Of a stretch of DNA of 64,000 nucleotides, positions 26,601 through 36,059 are shown in pieces (the stretch's first letter is position 1; each line of letters opens with the position of its first letter). The position numbers were made by a program, and so were the translations under genes. The stretch is from NCBI RefSeq assembly GCF_963576615.1, contig NC_088716.1, forward strand, positions 56,243,415-56,307,414, written 5' to 3'. Below the pieces are notes generated by a model. It was not told where the DNA came from and ran no database searches. It saw only the letters and a program-made list of their open reading frames with translations. The DNA comes from Watersipora subatra. Lineage: Eukaryota > Bryozoa > Gymnolaemata > Cheilostomatida > Watersiporidae.

Positions 26601-29600
26601 GGTAACATTTACAGTGTTCAATGGTTTGAGTCTGGCCTTCAGGAGCTTGGGCTCTCTCGGCTGAGAAGACACATTTGGAGTTTTCTCTCTCTGGTTAATG
26701 TACCTGCCAACCTCCATTGTTGCAAGAATAGTAGAATTTTTCAGTTCCTCTCCTGGAGACACTGGTAGTCTCTATGAATGAAAATACTGTAATCAGGTTG
26801 TTTGTCGATGTATGAAGAGGATAAACATAGTGTCTATGAATTCACTGAGTATTATATGAGATGTGTCTATGGATACAATGAGTATTATATGAAGTGTGTC
26901 TATGGATACAATGAGTATTATATGAAGTGTGTGTATGGTTACAATGAGTATTATATGAAGTGTGTCTACAGATACCATGAGTATTCTATGAAGTGTGCCT
27001 TGTTTGTGTGTTTTGTTTGAGCTTCATTAGTACATGCACTTTCAACGATCACTGTATTACTACTAACGGGCAAAGGAGCAACAACAGTGCATGCTGGGTA
27101 GACAAACAAAAATACATGGAGCAGACAACTTCCATAAAAACCAAAGCGACGACAGGTTACACAGAACATCTTCAACATTATATATGTATACAATAATAAG
27201 ACAGAGCATGGTACTTATTGATATTCATGAATATAATGCAGGATAATACAGGAAGTGTATAAGAGTACCAGATACCGGGTGTGTATGGAGTACATAGACA
27301 CAAAACTAACAATTATAACAACAATAATAACATAAGTGTGTATTTGCTTGATCAGAGTCATGCGTTTGCTTGGCTTAGACCTGTTTTAGTTTTGCTTTCA
27401 CATTGGGAAATAAGAACAACCAAGTAAATATGTAAACGCAAACCCAGTTACCCATGATACCACCTTCAATTCATGCCGGCTTCTAATATTTATAGCAGTC
27501 TAAACTTTATATATTGACAGTTACCATAAATGAATAATGAGAGAAGACCAAACAAGGCGTACTGGTGGAGAAAATATATCATAAATCTAAAAATTGCGCA
27601 AAGATATTTCAATAAATGTACCCTTTCCTAACAGAAAATCAATGAGTATATTATGTAGGAGCAAGCATGCGCTACTACCAATAGCCTGGTAAACCTACCT
27701 GGTGAAAACTCTACCTGGTGTGCATAATCAATTAAAAATTTTGTGCAAGGTTTTGGCTCTCGAAGAGAAAATATGGAAAAATCAGATAAAGATTTGTTTA
27801 AGACAAGCTCAGTTCAGTAGAACAAATTGCCATGAAATATAATGAGTTTATAACTCCGTAGAAAAAGAATCTGTTGGCAGAAAAAGACTTGCCACCAAGA
27901 GCATTGCAATCAGCGCAGTGACTAAACTAGAAAGAGAGAATGAAAGATGAAACACATGCTAAATGAATCTCAACAAGTAATCAGAGTCTATCCCAAAAAT
28001 TCTTCAGAGATTCTTAATCTTCAGCTTAGAACACATTAAACTTTAGATTGTAATGTGCTAGTTGAACATCCTCTGAAGTATCTACAGTATCTTGAAGGAA
28101 CCATAGACTGAAAGTGTTACAGCCGGTGTCTAAGCTCTCTAAATTCATGTCTAAGAGCAGGTGTCTAAGATCTCTTAGTTCGTTTAAATTACATGAAGCT
28201 AGAATTGGATTCCAGTATGGGAAAAGCAACTGCAGGATGTGCCTATTCAGCAGTAGAAGACAACTCCAAAATAATATGTGCTACACTTGCCAGTTTTATC
28301 ACTAATATTTCCATTAGCCATTAGAAACTGGGAGAGATGTAAGCCTAACAAAGCACTGACACATACCCAAACATCCTCCAGGCTAAGGTGATAGGATGGC
28401 TGTTCAACATAAATGCTAATAGAAAAATTGCAACCATGGTTACCAGAATCAATATAATATAACAATCAAACATGGACAAACCATGATTGCAGTAAACATG
28501 TGAATACTACCGGATTGTGAAGTAGTGCATTGTATGGTGATACAGCTAGCAGACATGATGGGTACATATATTTGATGGCAGGACAGATTCATGGTAGAGT
28601 ATTAAGGAAACTGTTTGCATTTAAACAATGTTTAAATCCGCTATAGCTAATTCCCCGCACTACAGTGTCGATGGAGGGGAACAAATGACAAACTTAATTG
28701 TATGATAAAACAGCATCTGAACAGCTAACTATTAATACCGCATGATAACTGCAAACAATAGGATGCAGGCCGTTTACTAGTCCATAGTACTCCAGTTCTT
28801 TTACACAACCAGAAACATTGAGAATATTTGTAGCAATCAAATCAGGTCTTAGCAAATGATACATGCAGATGAACGATTAACAAAACTGCAAATTTCAAAA
28901 GATTTGCCTAATGATTCGGTTAGTATATTACATGAACAGAGCATAGAAAGCATTAACATGAGTAGTGTAATGGCCTATAAAAATATTCATAGAGGTAAAC
29001 TTATTGAGCAATGATAGCAACATTCTGGTAATCAAAAGATAATAGCTGGGCACGGGCAAACAATAGTAGAAACGAAAAACTTAAACCAGCGTATAAAGGA
29101 CCTACCGACTTGTCATCCGAGTAAGATGACAAAGCCAGCAACAGAACCGTAGTGGGCTAGCCTCAATTCCAAGCAAACCAACCATTTGAAGCATTGGTTG
29201 TACCAAACTAGAATAAAGTCGACAACAATGTGTGTAGGAGAGGACAACCAATAGTGCATATAAAGGAACAAACTATAATGTCTGTAAAGAGGTGGATCAA
29301 GCGACAGAGAGGAAAGAGTACAGGAACATCGCACAAGGGCACTTACAGTTTCTGTAGCGGAGCTGCACTTTGATGGAGAGTTGAAGACCATGCTGGCCAC
29401 AAACTCATCCATGGTGTCAAGCAGGTGCTGCTCAAACTAACCAACAAGAAATGTCACAGTAGTGATTATCAAAGTACAGCTTTATTGTGTCAAGTCGCAA
29501 CAAGTGCTTGCTAGGGTTTCCTCAGTAGCCAGCTTTAGGGTTTGCCATAGTGATTATCAGTGCTGACCCAAATTTATAGCAGTGATGACTTTAAGCACAT

Positions 29601-31538
29601 ATTAAGTTAATATCAAGTTTTTTACCGCTATAATTAATTTGAAAAAATACCACAATGTTTGATTTACTCACAGCAGCTGGGTCAGATCTAAAAGCCTCGT
29701 GAGAGAGGTTTTGTTTGAATGGGTTGTGAATGTAAGTGTTCTCCCTTGGTGCTATGGTAGGCGGTGGAGCAACAGGAAGTGGTGTGTATCCTCCGGTAGA
29801 ATAACGACCTTTGCCACTGTGAACAGATTCAAATGTGCAGAGAATTTTGTTACAAAGAGCAATGTTGAGCTCATAAAAAAACATAAAAAATACTGCTATG
29901 ATATTATTTGCCGAGTCAAAATGAAATGCTGAAGTTTTTAATCTTTGGCGAAAAGCATTTTAAGTTGTATTGCTAGCTTTGGGCTATATTCTATAAAGCA
30001 GTGGTGTACATATGCCTTTTCATAGCCAAACAAGAATTGAGCTAATCCAGACAGGGCGGTTATCGTTACTGTTGAAAAGGCAGACGACAAAAAAACAGTT
30101 TTATATTTAGCAATTTTTGTTTACCTGGTTTTTGAGCAAAACAAACTTTATTGCAAAATAAAGTTCAATTGAGAGTACAGTTGCTGTTTTTGATGAAATG
30201 TAACGATGAAATTAAGGACTTTTGAAAAGTTGGAAAAAGTAGAGTTGAATACCAACCTCTGTGAACAAACTCGCACGATACATTTTAAAACTCACAACAA
30301 CAATGATTAATAAAACCTTCACCTTCATACACCTGTCTGGCACTTGCAAACTTACCACCCTGAAGGCTGCTATTTAACACAGCTGTTATATTTAAAACTC
30401 ACCTTCCAGTTCTGCTGACCCTAGACTTATTCCTATTACTGGGTGGAGCGCTGTAAACCGTTGACTGTCTCTGTTGCAACTTTCGCGTGTTCACGGCTGA
30501 TACTGTCCTCACTTGTCTACTGGAAGCTGTCAATACACAATAACTTGTGACATCACATCTTTTGCCTAATTTCTGATTAGCAACCAGTTAGTAGCATTTT
30601 ATCTTCATAAGTGATTATAACAAAAAATAATTATCAAACCTTCATATGACCTAAGCACCCTGGTCAGTTTAACTAAGAAAATCTAGAGAAAGAGTCAAAC
30701 AAAGAAAGTATAATAAGATCGTAACAATCGTAGCAACTAAAAAAATAAACACACCTGGTTGTTTCTGTCGCCCAACATACTGGATATGTTCCTGTTTTGT
30801 CTCTCCAATAGTAAGAAAAGCTTTGGGCTAAAATTTATAAAAATCAAATTTTTGTTCCGAGGCTATGACTAGTCATATGACAAAAAGGCTGTAGTCCTGA
30901 GGCTATGAATGATTATATAATAGACATAGGAGAAAGACTGTAGTTCTGAGTCTATGACTTATCATATAATATAATAGACATAATAAAAAAACTGTAGTCC
31001 TGAGGCTATGACTGATCGTATCAGAAACATGGAGAAAAACTGTAGTCCTGAGGCTATGACTGATCGTATAATAGACATAATAGAAAAACTGTAAGCCTGA
31101 GGCTATGACTGATTGTATAATACAATAGACATAATAGAAAAACTGTAGTCCTGAGGCTATGACTGATCATATTAGAGACATTACAGAAAGACTGTAGTCC
31201 TGAGGCTATGACTGATCATATTGGACAGCAAATGGTAATACGGTAACCTTTAATAGAACAATAAGTAAACAAAAGCTACAGAACTTCCTAGACGCCACAA
31301 CTCGTGACTTTAGTCTAAATTTTACCTCAATGCCCTTTCTCGGCGCAGCACGCGAATGTTCCTCACGGTAGATAAGATCTGTTGGCTGCAGTTTAATGGA
31401 AGGCTGAAATGACTTGTACTGTTTAGGTGCGATAGAAGTGGCAGTGCATGAGTTAACCGCATTGACCTCTAAGTCATATTCTTCATAATCACACTCAGTT
31501 CCATCTACAACAATAGCAGATGTCCAAATACTATTCAT
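5292..31538 (-). CDS. Unrecognised large protein, 22 exons (about 1,495 aa)
   Basis: Exons on the minus strand, in transcript order: 31538-31326, 30827-30755, 30526-30403, 29816-29672, 29436-29347, 26771-26564, 24927-24813, 24112-22879, 22456-22339, 20708-20610, 19144-19043, 18698-18570, 17773-17643, 17112-16806, 15543-15404, 15316-15137, 15039-14890, 13139-12891, 12100-12060, 8217-8035, 7933-7851, 5665-5292. Every join has GT-AG ends and matching phase, and the total of 4,488 nt is an exact codon multiple ending in a stop. The start ATG at 31538 is preceded by GCAACC, a fair animal initiation context. The N-terminal third is basic and Ser/Pro-rich, with HNPFKQNLSHEAFRSDP and FEQHLLDTMDEFVASMVF. 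A short helical segment, MKAKLQKQLDDVIKKNAALK, is encoded by exon 7. The middle is Ser/Thr-rich and low in complexity. The last roughly 210 residues look globular (FRINAVAPEGHVFYFAYDAD, DKRWGLLFGFQLIF, PEHYVRMIVPVWM). No signal peptide or membrane helix is evident. The family is not recognised. The structure could be two genes, or miss extra exons in the 26.8-29.3 kb intron. Confidence 0.72.
5670..7130. other. Last intron, left part
   Basis: Intronic AT-rich DNA containing SINE copy 2 and, near 5925-6005, a stretch (TTTTTGCACAGAAAATTAAT, then TTTACCATTTTAAATTTTAA) shared with 32975-33045. No coding block is supported. A 34-bp snap-back (TAAAGTTAATTTTAC) is visible near 6815. Confidence 0.5.
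6214..6375 (+). mobile_element. tRNA-derived SINE copy 2
   Basis: The head GTGGTGTTGTGGTTAGCACG resembles a tRNA A box and CATCCAATTTCAATTCCAG a B box. The body TATCGCTATAACTGGACAAA is followed by GAGACAAACC, and the tail is TATATATATAG. It is related to the copies at 2635, 16055 and 22065. Confidence 0.7.
7137..7570. repeat. 32-bp minisatellite in the last intron
   Basis: About 13 copies of a 32-bp unit, GATAGCATAGCTATTACATC followed by ACCTCAACACTT. Variants are GATAGCAAGG, GACAGCATAT and CTAATACATC. The array lies between the last two exons of the minus-strand gene. Confidence 0.9.
9455..9527 (-). tRNA. tRNA-like gene or tRNA pseudogene, anticodon UAU
   Basis: The 73-nt minus-strand segment begins GGTCGATTAGCTCAGTTGG. 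The acceptor stem pairs at all seven positions, with G-U wobbles (GGTCGAT with ATTGGTC). The D stem (GCTC/GAGC) and T stem (ATGGG/CCCAT) are perfect. A- and B-box sequences are present, and the anticodon loop CTTATAC would read Ile AUA. The anticodon stem has mismatches at 27:43 and 31:39, so a decayed copy or a SINE head is as likely as a working tRNA. No T-run terminator is placed with confidence. Confidence 0.5.
9738..11374. repeat. 11-bp minisatellite, about 149 copies
   Basis: Unit CAACCGTATAG with variants CAACTGTATAG, CAACCGTATGG, CAAACATGTAG, CAACGGTGTAG and CAACCGTGTAG. The rare CAAACATGTAG units recur at 10064, 10229 and 10394 and again at 10812, 10966 and 11131, so a block of 67-68 units was duplicated. 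No variant contains a stop on the minus strand, so all three minus frames stay open for 280-570 codons (LLYGCYTVAIR repeats). It lies in the intron between exons 12100-12060 and 8217-8035 and is not a gene. Confidence 0.95.
11375..12059. other. Intron remainder, nothing recognised
   Basis: AT-rich DNA between the 11-bp array and the exon at 12060-12100. No motif or coding signal is seen. Confidence 0.4.
13348..13720. repeat. 11-bp minisatellite CTGCCATCCGC
   Basis: Exactly 23 identical copies of CTGCCATCCGC (13348-13600) are followed by about ten diverged 11-bp copies of the CTGTCATACAC type, fading out by about 13720. It lies in the intron between exons 15039-14890 and 13139-12891. Stop-free frames occur on both strands (PPAIRLPSACH on plus, MAGGWQADGRR on minus); they are repeat by-products. 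Confidence 0.95.
16055..16205 (-). mobile_element. tRNA-derived SINE copy 3
   Basis: On the minus strand: head GATGTAACTGCTTGGCC with AGAGGGTTAGCATGCCTGCC, B-box-like GGTTCTGAGTTCAAATCC, body TTATAGCTATAACTAGACAC, tail AAATTTATATATATAG. The layout matches copies 1 and 2. Confidence 0.7.
16806..17112 (-). other. Exon 14 of the large minus-strand gene
   Basis: Starts at the acceptor TATCTTCTCAG and codes for AQQQNSQGSDDQTGKQCFHQ and onward to EEECTFIT, ending at the donor GTGAGT. It is Gln-, Asn- and Ser-rich. An upstream acceptor at about 17171 would introduce a stop and is not used. Confidence 0.7.
17958..18312. repeat. 14-bp minisatellite
   Basis: About 25 copies of a 14-bp unit, CTAGTAGTACCAGC, with GGACTAG, AGACTAG and AGACCAG variants. 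A composite block (GACTGGTAGTAACAGCCTAG and following) occurs twice, showing local duplication. It lies in the intron between exons 18698-18570 and 17773-17643. Confidence 0.9.
19180..19690. repeat. 18-bp minisatellite
   Basis: About 28 copies of GGTAGTTTAGTTAACAAG. Every third to fifth unit is GGTAGGTTAGTTAACAAG or carries TTTAATTAAC, giving a higher-order pattern of about 72 bp. The unit is a codon multiple, so both strands have open frames (VNKGSL / LLTKLP); neither is gene-like. It is intronic, between exons 20708-20610 and 19144-19043. Confidence 0.92.
22065..22215 (-). mobile_element. tRNA-derived SINE copy 4
   Basis: On the minus strand: GTGGTGTGGTGGTAGTGTGC as the A-box region, CCTGGGTTTAATGCCCGTGG as the B-box region, then a body with GGATGGACAGATGGACACGG and an AT-rich end. 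It is intronic in the minus-strand gene. Confidence 0.65.
22879..24112 (-). other. Largest exon (1,234 nt) of the large minus-strand gene
   Basis: Bounded by the acceptor TTTCCTTCTTGCAG and the donor GTATGT. It codes for about 411 residues rich in Ser, Pro and Lys. A Ser/Asp-rich core (SSDSGASISSVSVDRCDQS) suggests a disordered, phosphorylatable region. A cluster of cysteines (CIHAEKACVCKAGYG) follows near its end. No catalytic motif is visible. Confidence 0.75.
26820..27000. repeat. 33-bp minisatellite
   Basis: About 5.5 copies of a 33-bp unit (TGTCTATGGATACAATGAGT followed by ATTATATGAAGTG). It starts about 50 bp past the start of exon 26771-26564, on the intron side. Confidence 0.88.
27200..29340. 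other. Intron with nothing firmly recognised
   Basis: The intron between exons 29436-29347 and 26771-26564. Short frames near 28026-28465 have no splice-bounded, phase-compatible structure I could defend. One or more small exons could be missed here. Confidence 0.4.
30850..31225. repeat. 49-bp minisatellite in intron 1
   Basis: About 7 copies of a 49-bp unit (AAAAACTGTAGTCCTGAGGC then TATGACTGATCGTATAATAG plus ACATAATAG) with small length changes. It lies between coding exons 1 and 2 of the minus-strand gene. Confidence 0.88.
31326..31538 (-). other. First coding exon of the large minus-strand gene
   Basis: 71 codons starting MNSIWTSAIVVDG and ending RAAPRKGIE, followed by the donor GTAAAATT. 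It has an acidic patch (ECDYEEYDLEVN) and then a more basic stretch. An in-frame run continues 11 codons upstream without an ATG, so the ATG at 31538 is chosen. Confidence 0.7.
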
Positions 31539-31599
31539 GGTTGCGCTCAAGTTCCTCCAGTAGGTGTACAAAAATCAGAATACAATATTTTTAAATTTT

Positions 31600-32480
31600 G
31601 ATTTTAAAAATAATTAAATTACGCATAAAATTTTACCTTCATTATGGAAAACAAAAATTATCAGAGGATTTGCCAGTTTTTTTAAATAGAATTACCAGCC
31701 ATGGTAAAACAGCTTCTTGTAATGCATTAAATGCTACAGAATTGAAAAATATAAAGGTTTCAAATAAATGTCTTACAAGAAATCATTGACACAAAGTTAA
31801 TAAATTGAGCTCTATATCCATTATTCATTTATCATCCATCTTCAAGGTCTATAAATTTGTTTAAGATAAAGTATGAAGTCAGTGACAATGGAATTATAAC
31901 GCCACACATTATAACGCCACATAAATGCTAGCCTGGTCTAAGAACCTATCTGGTCACGGCTACTGCTATACTGTTATCTCTGTGATTTTTAAAAGTGCAG
32001 TAATGTTACCAGAGCTGCAAGGTAGAATGATTTTATGATACGTACTGTTGTCTAAACAATCATGCTAATCGCAGGAGAAACATTACAAAATGGCCAAAAA
32101 ATGATTTACATGCATCTACATGCAAATTATACATTTCTTGCATCTGAAGCTAATAGAAAGCTGCGGAGTGAGCTGATAATTATCCTGTGTGCAGTTGAGT
32201 AATAAAACAAAGCAAACCAATTAAGAAAAAATTTGTTGCTGATAGGACATAGACAGTGTTAGTTTCCTGTATACAGTGCTACATGGAAATAGTGAAACAC
32301 ATCTCCGCCTATATGTATGCTTTACCATAACTTTAGTATAGACTTCCATATGATGATCAAGTCTCAGTACAATACAAGCAGTTTAAAAACTTTTGGTTAT
32401 AGAGAGTACTCGATACACAGAAAATTCCCATCCAGTAATTGTAACCTTATAGTCACCTTAGTTTATACATTCTCTTGACT
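31600..32480. other. Upstream of the large gene; no promoter identified
   Basis: AT-rich DNA upstream of the ATG at 31538. A 5' UTR or promoter must lie here or beyond, but I see no convincing TATA box or initiator. Confidence 0.35.
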
Positions 32481-32540
32481 CAATCACTATGTTTCCATGG
32501 TGCGCAGTACTGCGAAGCAGCTCCCTCCGAAGTCGAGGGG

Positions 32541-32548
32541 ATTGTACG
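32541..32548. repeat. Left 8-bp target-site duplication of the P-like element
   Basis: ATTGTACG directly abuts the terminal repeat and is repeated exactly at 35629-35636. Confidence 0.85.
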
Positions 32549-32934
32549 CATAGAGTTATCTCCCCCTAGAGTGATAACTACCCTAGAGTTTCCGGTGCCA
32601 TCAAGGAGCGTTTAGGCCACGCCCATTTTTTGTGCTAGTCGCTCGTAGTGATTGGCAGAACAATAACATCAGCCATGAGAATGATCATGAATTTGCACAG
32701 TTAAGATAGTAATAATTGCTCATATTAAAAAGATGATGATTATAGTTTATTACTCCAATATATGCTTATCATTTAAAGCCATTCAATACTTACATAACTT
32801 GCAAAGACACTGAATAGACAGTGTTAAGTAAGTGAGTTAATGCAATCAGTTACTCATAGATAAGATAGATGGTCATACTGGGGTTGTATTACATTAGTTT
32901 GATGGAAAGCTAATTGACTGCTATCAACCATGAG

Positions 32935-33050
32935 CTGTACTACCCGGCGTTGCTCGAGTAATAAAGAAGTCTTTGGACAGAAAATTTATTTTTACATATA
33001 ACATACTGTATACAACATTTACCATTTTAACTTTTAAACTCTATTCCCTG
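32935..33050 (+). repeat. Dispersed repeat with ACCCGGC-TTGC motif
   Basis: AGCTGTACTACCCGGCGTTG followed by AGTAATAAAGAAGTCTTTGG and ACAGAAAA recurs, reversed, at about 46545-46612, where the minus strand reads AGCTGTACCACCCGGCCTTG. Part of the following sequence also resembles 5925-6005. The family is not named. Confidence 0.6.
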
Positions 33051-33339
33051 GTTGCAAATTGGAACTGTAAATGTTAGGCAACTCGTTATGAACACCTGGG
33101 AGTTTGGGGGGCGGTGGCGGCCCCCAATGGGGTTCGGGGCAGCGCCCCGAAGCTTTAGACCTTTTAAGCATCAACAACCCTCAAAGTATGCATAAAGGCA
33201 ATCAATTGTAAGTATCAAAATCTATATAAGTATATTGTTTATGGTTCATAGTAGGCAAAACGTTTTTTTTATTCAACGACCAATATAAAACTCATGACAC
33301 TACAGATTTCTGTAAGGGACATTGACAGAACAAGAGCTA

Positions 33340-33633
33340 TTACTTATTTATTGCAATAGCTCTAGTTCTGTCAATGTGTCGATGACACAAATATTTCATA
33401 ACTGATTCTGTATCTCTTTCAATATCTTTATATATGTAAAATATTAGAAGATTATTTAGCCGAGCCTGCTCCATGGTGCTCCTCGTTGATGTTTTGATTC
33501 GCTTCAATGCAGAAAAGGATCTCTCACTCACTACATTACTGGCAGTCAAAACCAATACTAGATTAGTGAGCCTGGAAATTAGGGAAAATGCAAGTTTGGG
33601 GTCTTCACACCCTTTCACCCCAATTAAAAGCAA
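33340..33633 (-). pseudogene. hAT transposase C-terminal fragment
   Basis: The 97-codon frame contains NVVSERSFSALKRIKTSTRS then TMEQARLNNLLIFYIYKD. This is the conserved end of hAT-family transposases (SERxFSxxKxIK...RSxMxxxRLxxL dimerisation region). A TGA lies directly upstream in frame, and neither the zinc finger nor the RNase-H-like catalytic core is present. It is a truncated relic nested inside the P-like element, on the strand opposite to the THAP gene. Confidence 0.75.
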
Positions 33634-33956
33634 TAAAGTTCAGTTTATAAGTCTTAACAAAGTCTTACAAGATCACTCATTTGGCGAAATCACCACGGAG
33701 ACATTAGTAGTAGAATGCTAGTAGCTAATAGATTAGTTAATGGAATTTCCAACCGGTCTTGGAATTTCCAACTTGGAAATCCCAAGTGAATGAGCTTAGA
33801 ACGTAATTCTTAGTACATAGCCGCCGACAATCACTAAAAAGTTGGGGCGGCTCAGCCGCCCAGCCGTTCCAGAGAAGACGGGCCTGTTCTTTAGTACTGC
33901 TATTTCTTCTACGTTTGCTTCGCTTATTCTATGACTGTGATCATCACATTAACAGT

Positions 33957-35042
33957 ATGCCAAATGGTAGTTTTTGTGCAGCCTTTGGCTGCTCCAATTC
34001 TAGTAGCAAGACACCAGACAAAAAGTTCCATGGGTGAGTCGTTGTAGTTTAGTTTTGTCAAGTTACTCATTCATTTTTTCCGGTATATTTTATATTCACA
34101 CAATAATATCATCAGTAGTTGAAATTAAAAAGGCTTGATTTAGCTGTATCAACAACTGAAATGAATGATCAAAGGTGTACCTAGAGAGATGATTGATTTG
34201 AATCATGTCCCTTGTTCTATCAATCATTGTTATGGTGTAGTAGGTATGCAAGCAAGTCAGTTACTTGTTTGATTCTGAACCCTCACTACCCTTTGTCTGT
34301 GTCCTTCCACTACCAGCCACTGGAGTTGATTACTGTTAGTTTGTGTTATCTATGACCTAATGCGACTGACCCTCCTTTATTTGTCACTCATTCACTATTC
34401 AGTTAATTTTTTATAATGTATACAGATTCCCGCTGAAGAATGAGAAGATGGCAAATAGATGGGTTCTTGCAACCAAGAGAGTAAATTTAAAACTTACTCC
34501 GTCAACCAAATTGTGCTCAGATCATTTCACAGATGCTGACTACACAGGTCCTCCAAAACAATCAAGATTGTTTCCAACTGCTGTTCCTACTATCTTCAAC
34601 TTCCCAGAACACATGCAGGTTAGTTTGTTACGAACAGTGTTATCATCCAAAATAGACTGTGCATGTAAAGCTTCTTGATTCTTTATAAATGCTTTTATGT
34701 ATGCACTCGGTTTGGCTTAGATCTTTGGTATTCTTGTAGTGTATCCATACCAGGTGGAGACCCATGAATTATCACGGAATTATTAACATAATTTTTAATA
34801 TTGATCGCCCAAGACGCAAACTACATAGTATTAGTTTAATACAATGCTTATGTCCTTAGCCGAAGAAATCTCAACCAAGGAAAAAGAGACCACTCTCGAG
34901 CTCTGGTGATGAGACAGTAGAAGACTCCGCAACAGCTAGCTTTATTGACCCATCTCCCTCTATAGCATCAGAACATGACTACTTTGCTGATAAAGGTTTG
35001 CAAAATCACTATTGCAGTAGTCATCATACCATGACCAATTAA
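33957..35042 (+). CDS. Short THAP-domain protein within the P-like element
   Basis: Exons 33957-34033, 34426-34618 and 34860-35042 give about 150 residues. The N-terminus is a complete THAP zinc finger: Cys7 and Cys12 (CAAFGC), Pro28, Trp38, Cys56 and His59 (CSDHF), and the closing AVPTIF at 78-83. THAP domains bind DNA, and in P transposases they recognise the element's own ends. A basic tract (PKKSQPRKKRP), probably a nuclear signal, follows, then an acidic Ser-rich tail. A possible donor at 34996 would extend the protein, but no downstream exon was found before the terminal repeat, so reading through to TAA at 35040 is assumed. It lacks the leucine zipper, GTP-binding and catalytic parts of a P transposase. 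It could be a repressor-like product or a decaying gene. Confidence 0.72.
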
Positions 35043-35299
35043 ACGCATGACAAAAGTATTCATTTATGTTACTTGTCGGAGTCATCCTGCTCAACAAATA
35101 TTAGTTGGAAAAAATATAATCCATCATCATGAAAGTTACGTGGCAGTAAATCTATTTTGTATAAAGGTTATTATTATTAATATGCGAGTCTGTTTGGATA
35201 AAACTGGCTGTGATTTTAGATGAATCTCTGACTGATAACGACTGATAATTTATAAACACCAGTAATATATATATATACATGTGTATGTATTGGGATGCA

Positions 35300-35628
35300 G
35301 TATCTGAGTATCTATCTACTGATTTCATTAACTCACTTAACACTGTCTATTCAGTGTCTGTGCAAGTTATGTAAGTATTGAATTGCTTTAAATGATAAGC
35401 ATATATTAGAGTAATAAACTATAATCATCATCTCTTTAATATGAGCAATAATTACTATCTTAACTGTGCAAATTCATGATCATTCTCACGGCTGATGTTA
35501 TTGTTCTTGTCAATCACTACGAGCGACTAGCACAAAAAATGGGCGTGGCCTAAACGCTCCTTGATGGCACCGGAAACGCTCGTGTTGTTGAATGCACAGT
35601 TATCACTCTAGGGGGAGATAACTCTATG
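35300..35628. repeat. Right inverted arm of the P-like element
   Basis: The reverse complement of 32549-32850. Shared blocks include GGCGTGGCCTAAACGCTCC and AGCATATATTAGAGTAAT (with small changes). The right arm has about 16 bp (TGCATTCAACAACACG) absent from the left arm. Confidence 0.8.
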
Positions 35629-35636
35629 ATTGTACG
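35629..35636. repeat. Right 8-bp target-site duplication of the P-like element
   Basis: ATTGTACG, identical to 32541-32548. Confidence 0.85.
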
Positions 35637-35935
35637 TTTCCATGCTGCGCAGTGGTTTTCAGCAAATACCGCAAATTAGCCAGAGAAGAGAAATTGTATA
35701 AATCGAATCGCCTGATGGAGAAATATAAATGATCACGGATACCGAACGTCATAAACGATGTTTTTTATGATTCTGTCGTCATTATACTTGTATTTACAAT
35801 ACACATTCACAAGGTTTTACAAATCTTAACACACTTTTTACATAGTATTATATTTTTAATAAGTATTTTTAAGTAATATATTATTTAAACGTTAATTTAG
35901 GACTTGCCACCTATTTTTCGAAAAGTGTTGGCATC

Positions 35936-36059
35936 ACGGGCTAGCCGGGTCACGCACTCAAGGATTTTCGCCACACACATACAAAACAAAAACAACATGC
36001 TGTTTTTGTTTTGTATGTGCGTGGCGAAAATCCTTGAGTGCGTGACCCGGCTAGCCCGT
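35936..36059. mobile_element. 124-bp snap-back (foldback) MITE
   Basis: Nearly perfect inverted arms of about 60 bp, starting ACGGGCTAGCCGGGTCACGC and ending in the inverse, meet at about 35998. GTTGGCATC lies on both sides (35927-35935 and 36061-36069, with one extra A on the right). This fits a 9-10 bp target duplication, as in Mutator-like elements. It is non-coding. Confidence 0.8.

Larger units (their letters stand above)
32549..35628. mobile_element. P-superfamily-like DNA transposon, 3.08 kb, internally rearranged
   Basis: The termini are perfect 31-bp inverted repeats starting CATAGAGTTATCTCCCC. They extend, with gaps, into inverted arms of about 300 bp (32549 to about 32850 against about 35300 to 35628). 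The target duplication ATTGTACG is perfect. An 8-bp duplication, CA-starting 31-bp repeats and a THAP-domain reading frame inside are the known features of the P element superfamily. There is no room for a full P transposase: the interior holds only a THAP gene, a hAT C-terminal fragment and a dispersed repeat. The element is therefore non-autonomous. Confidence 0.75.

Noticed and set aside
29699..29932. Plus-strand 77-codon frame
   Set aside because: Shadow of the minus-strand exon 29816-29672.
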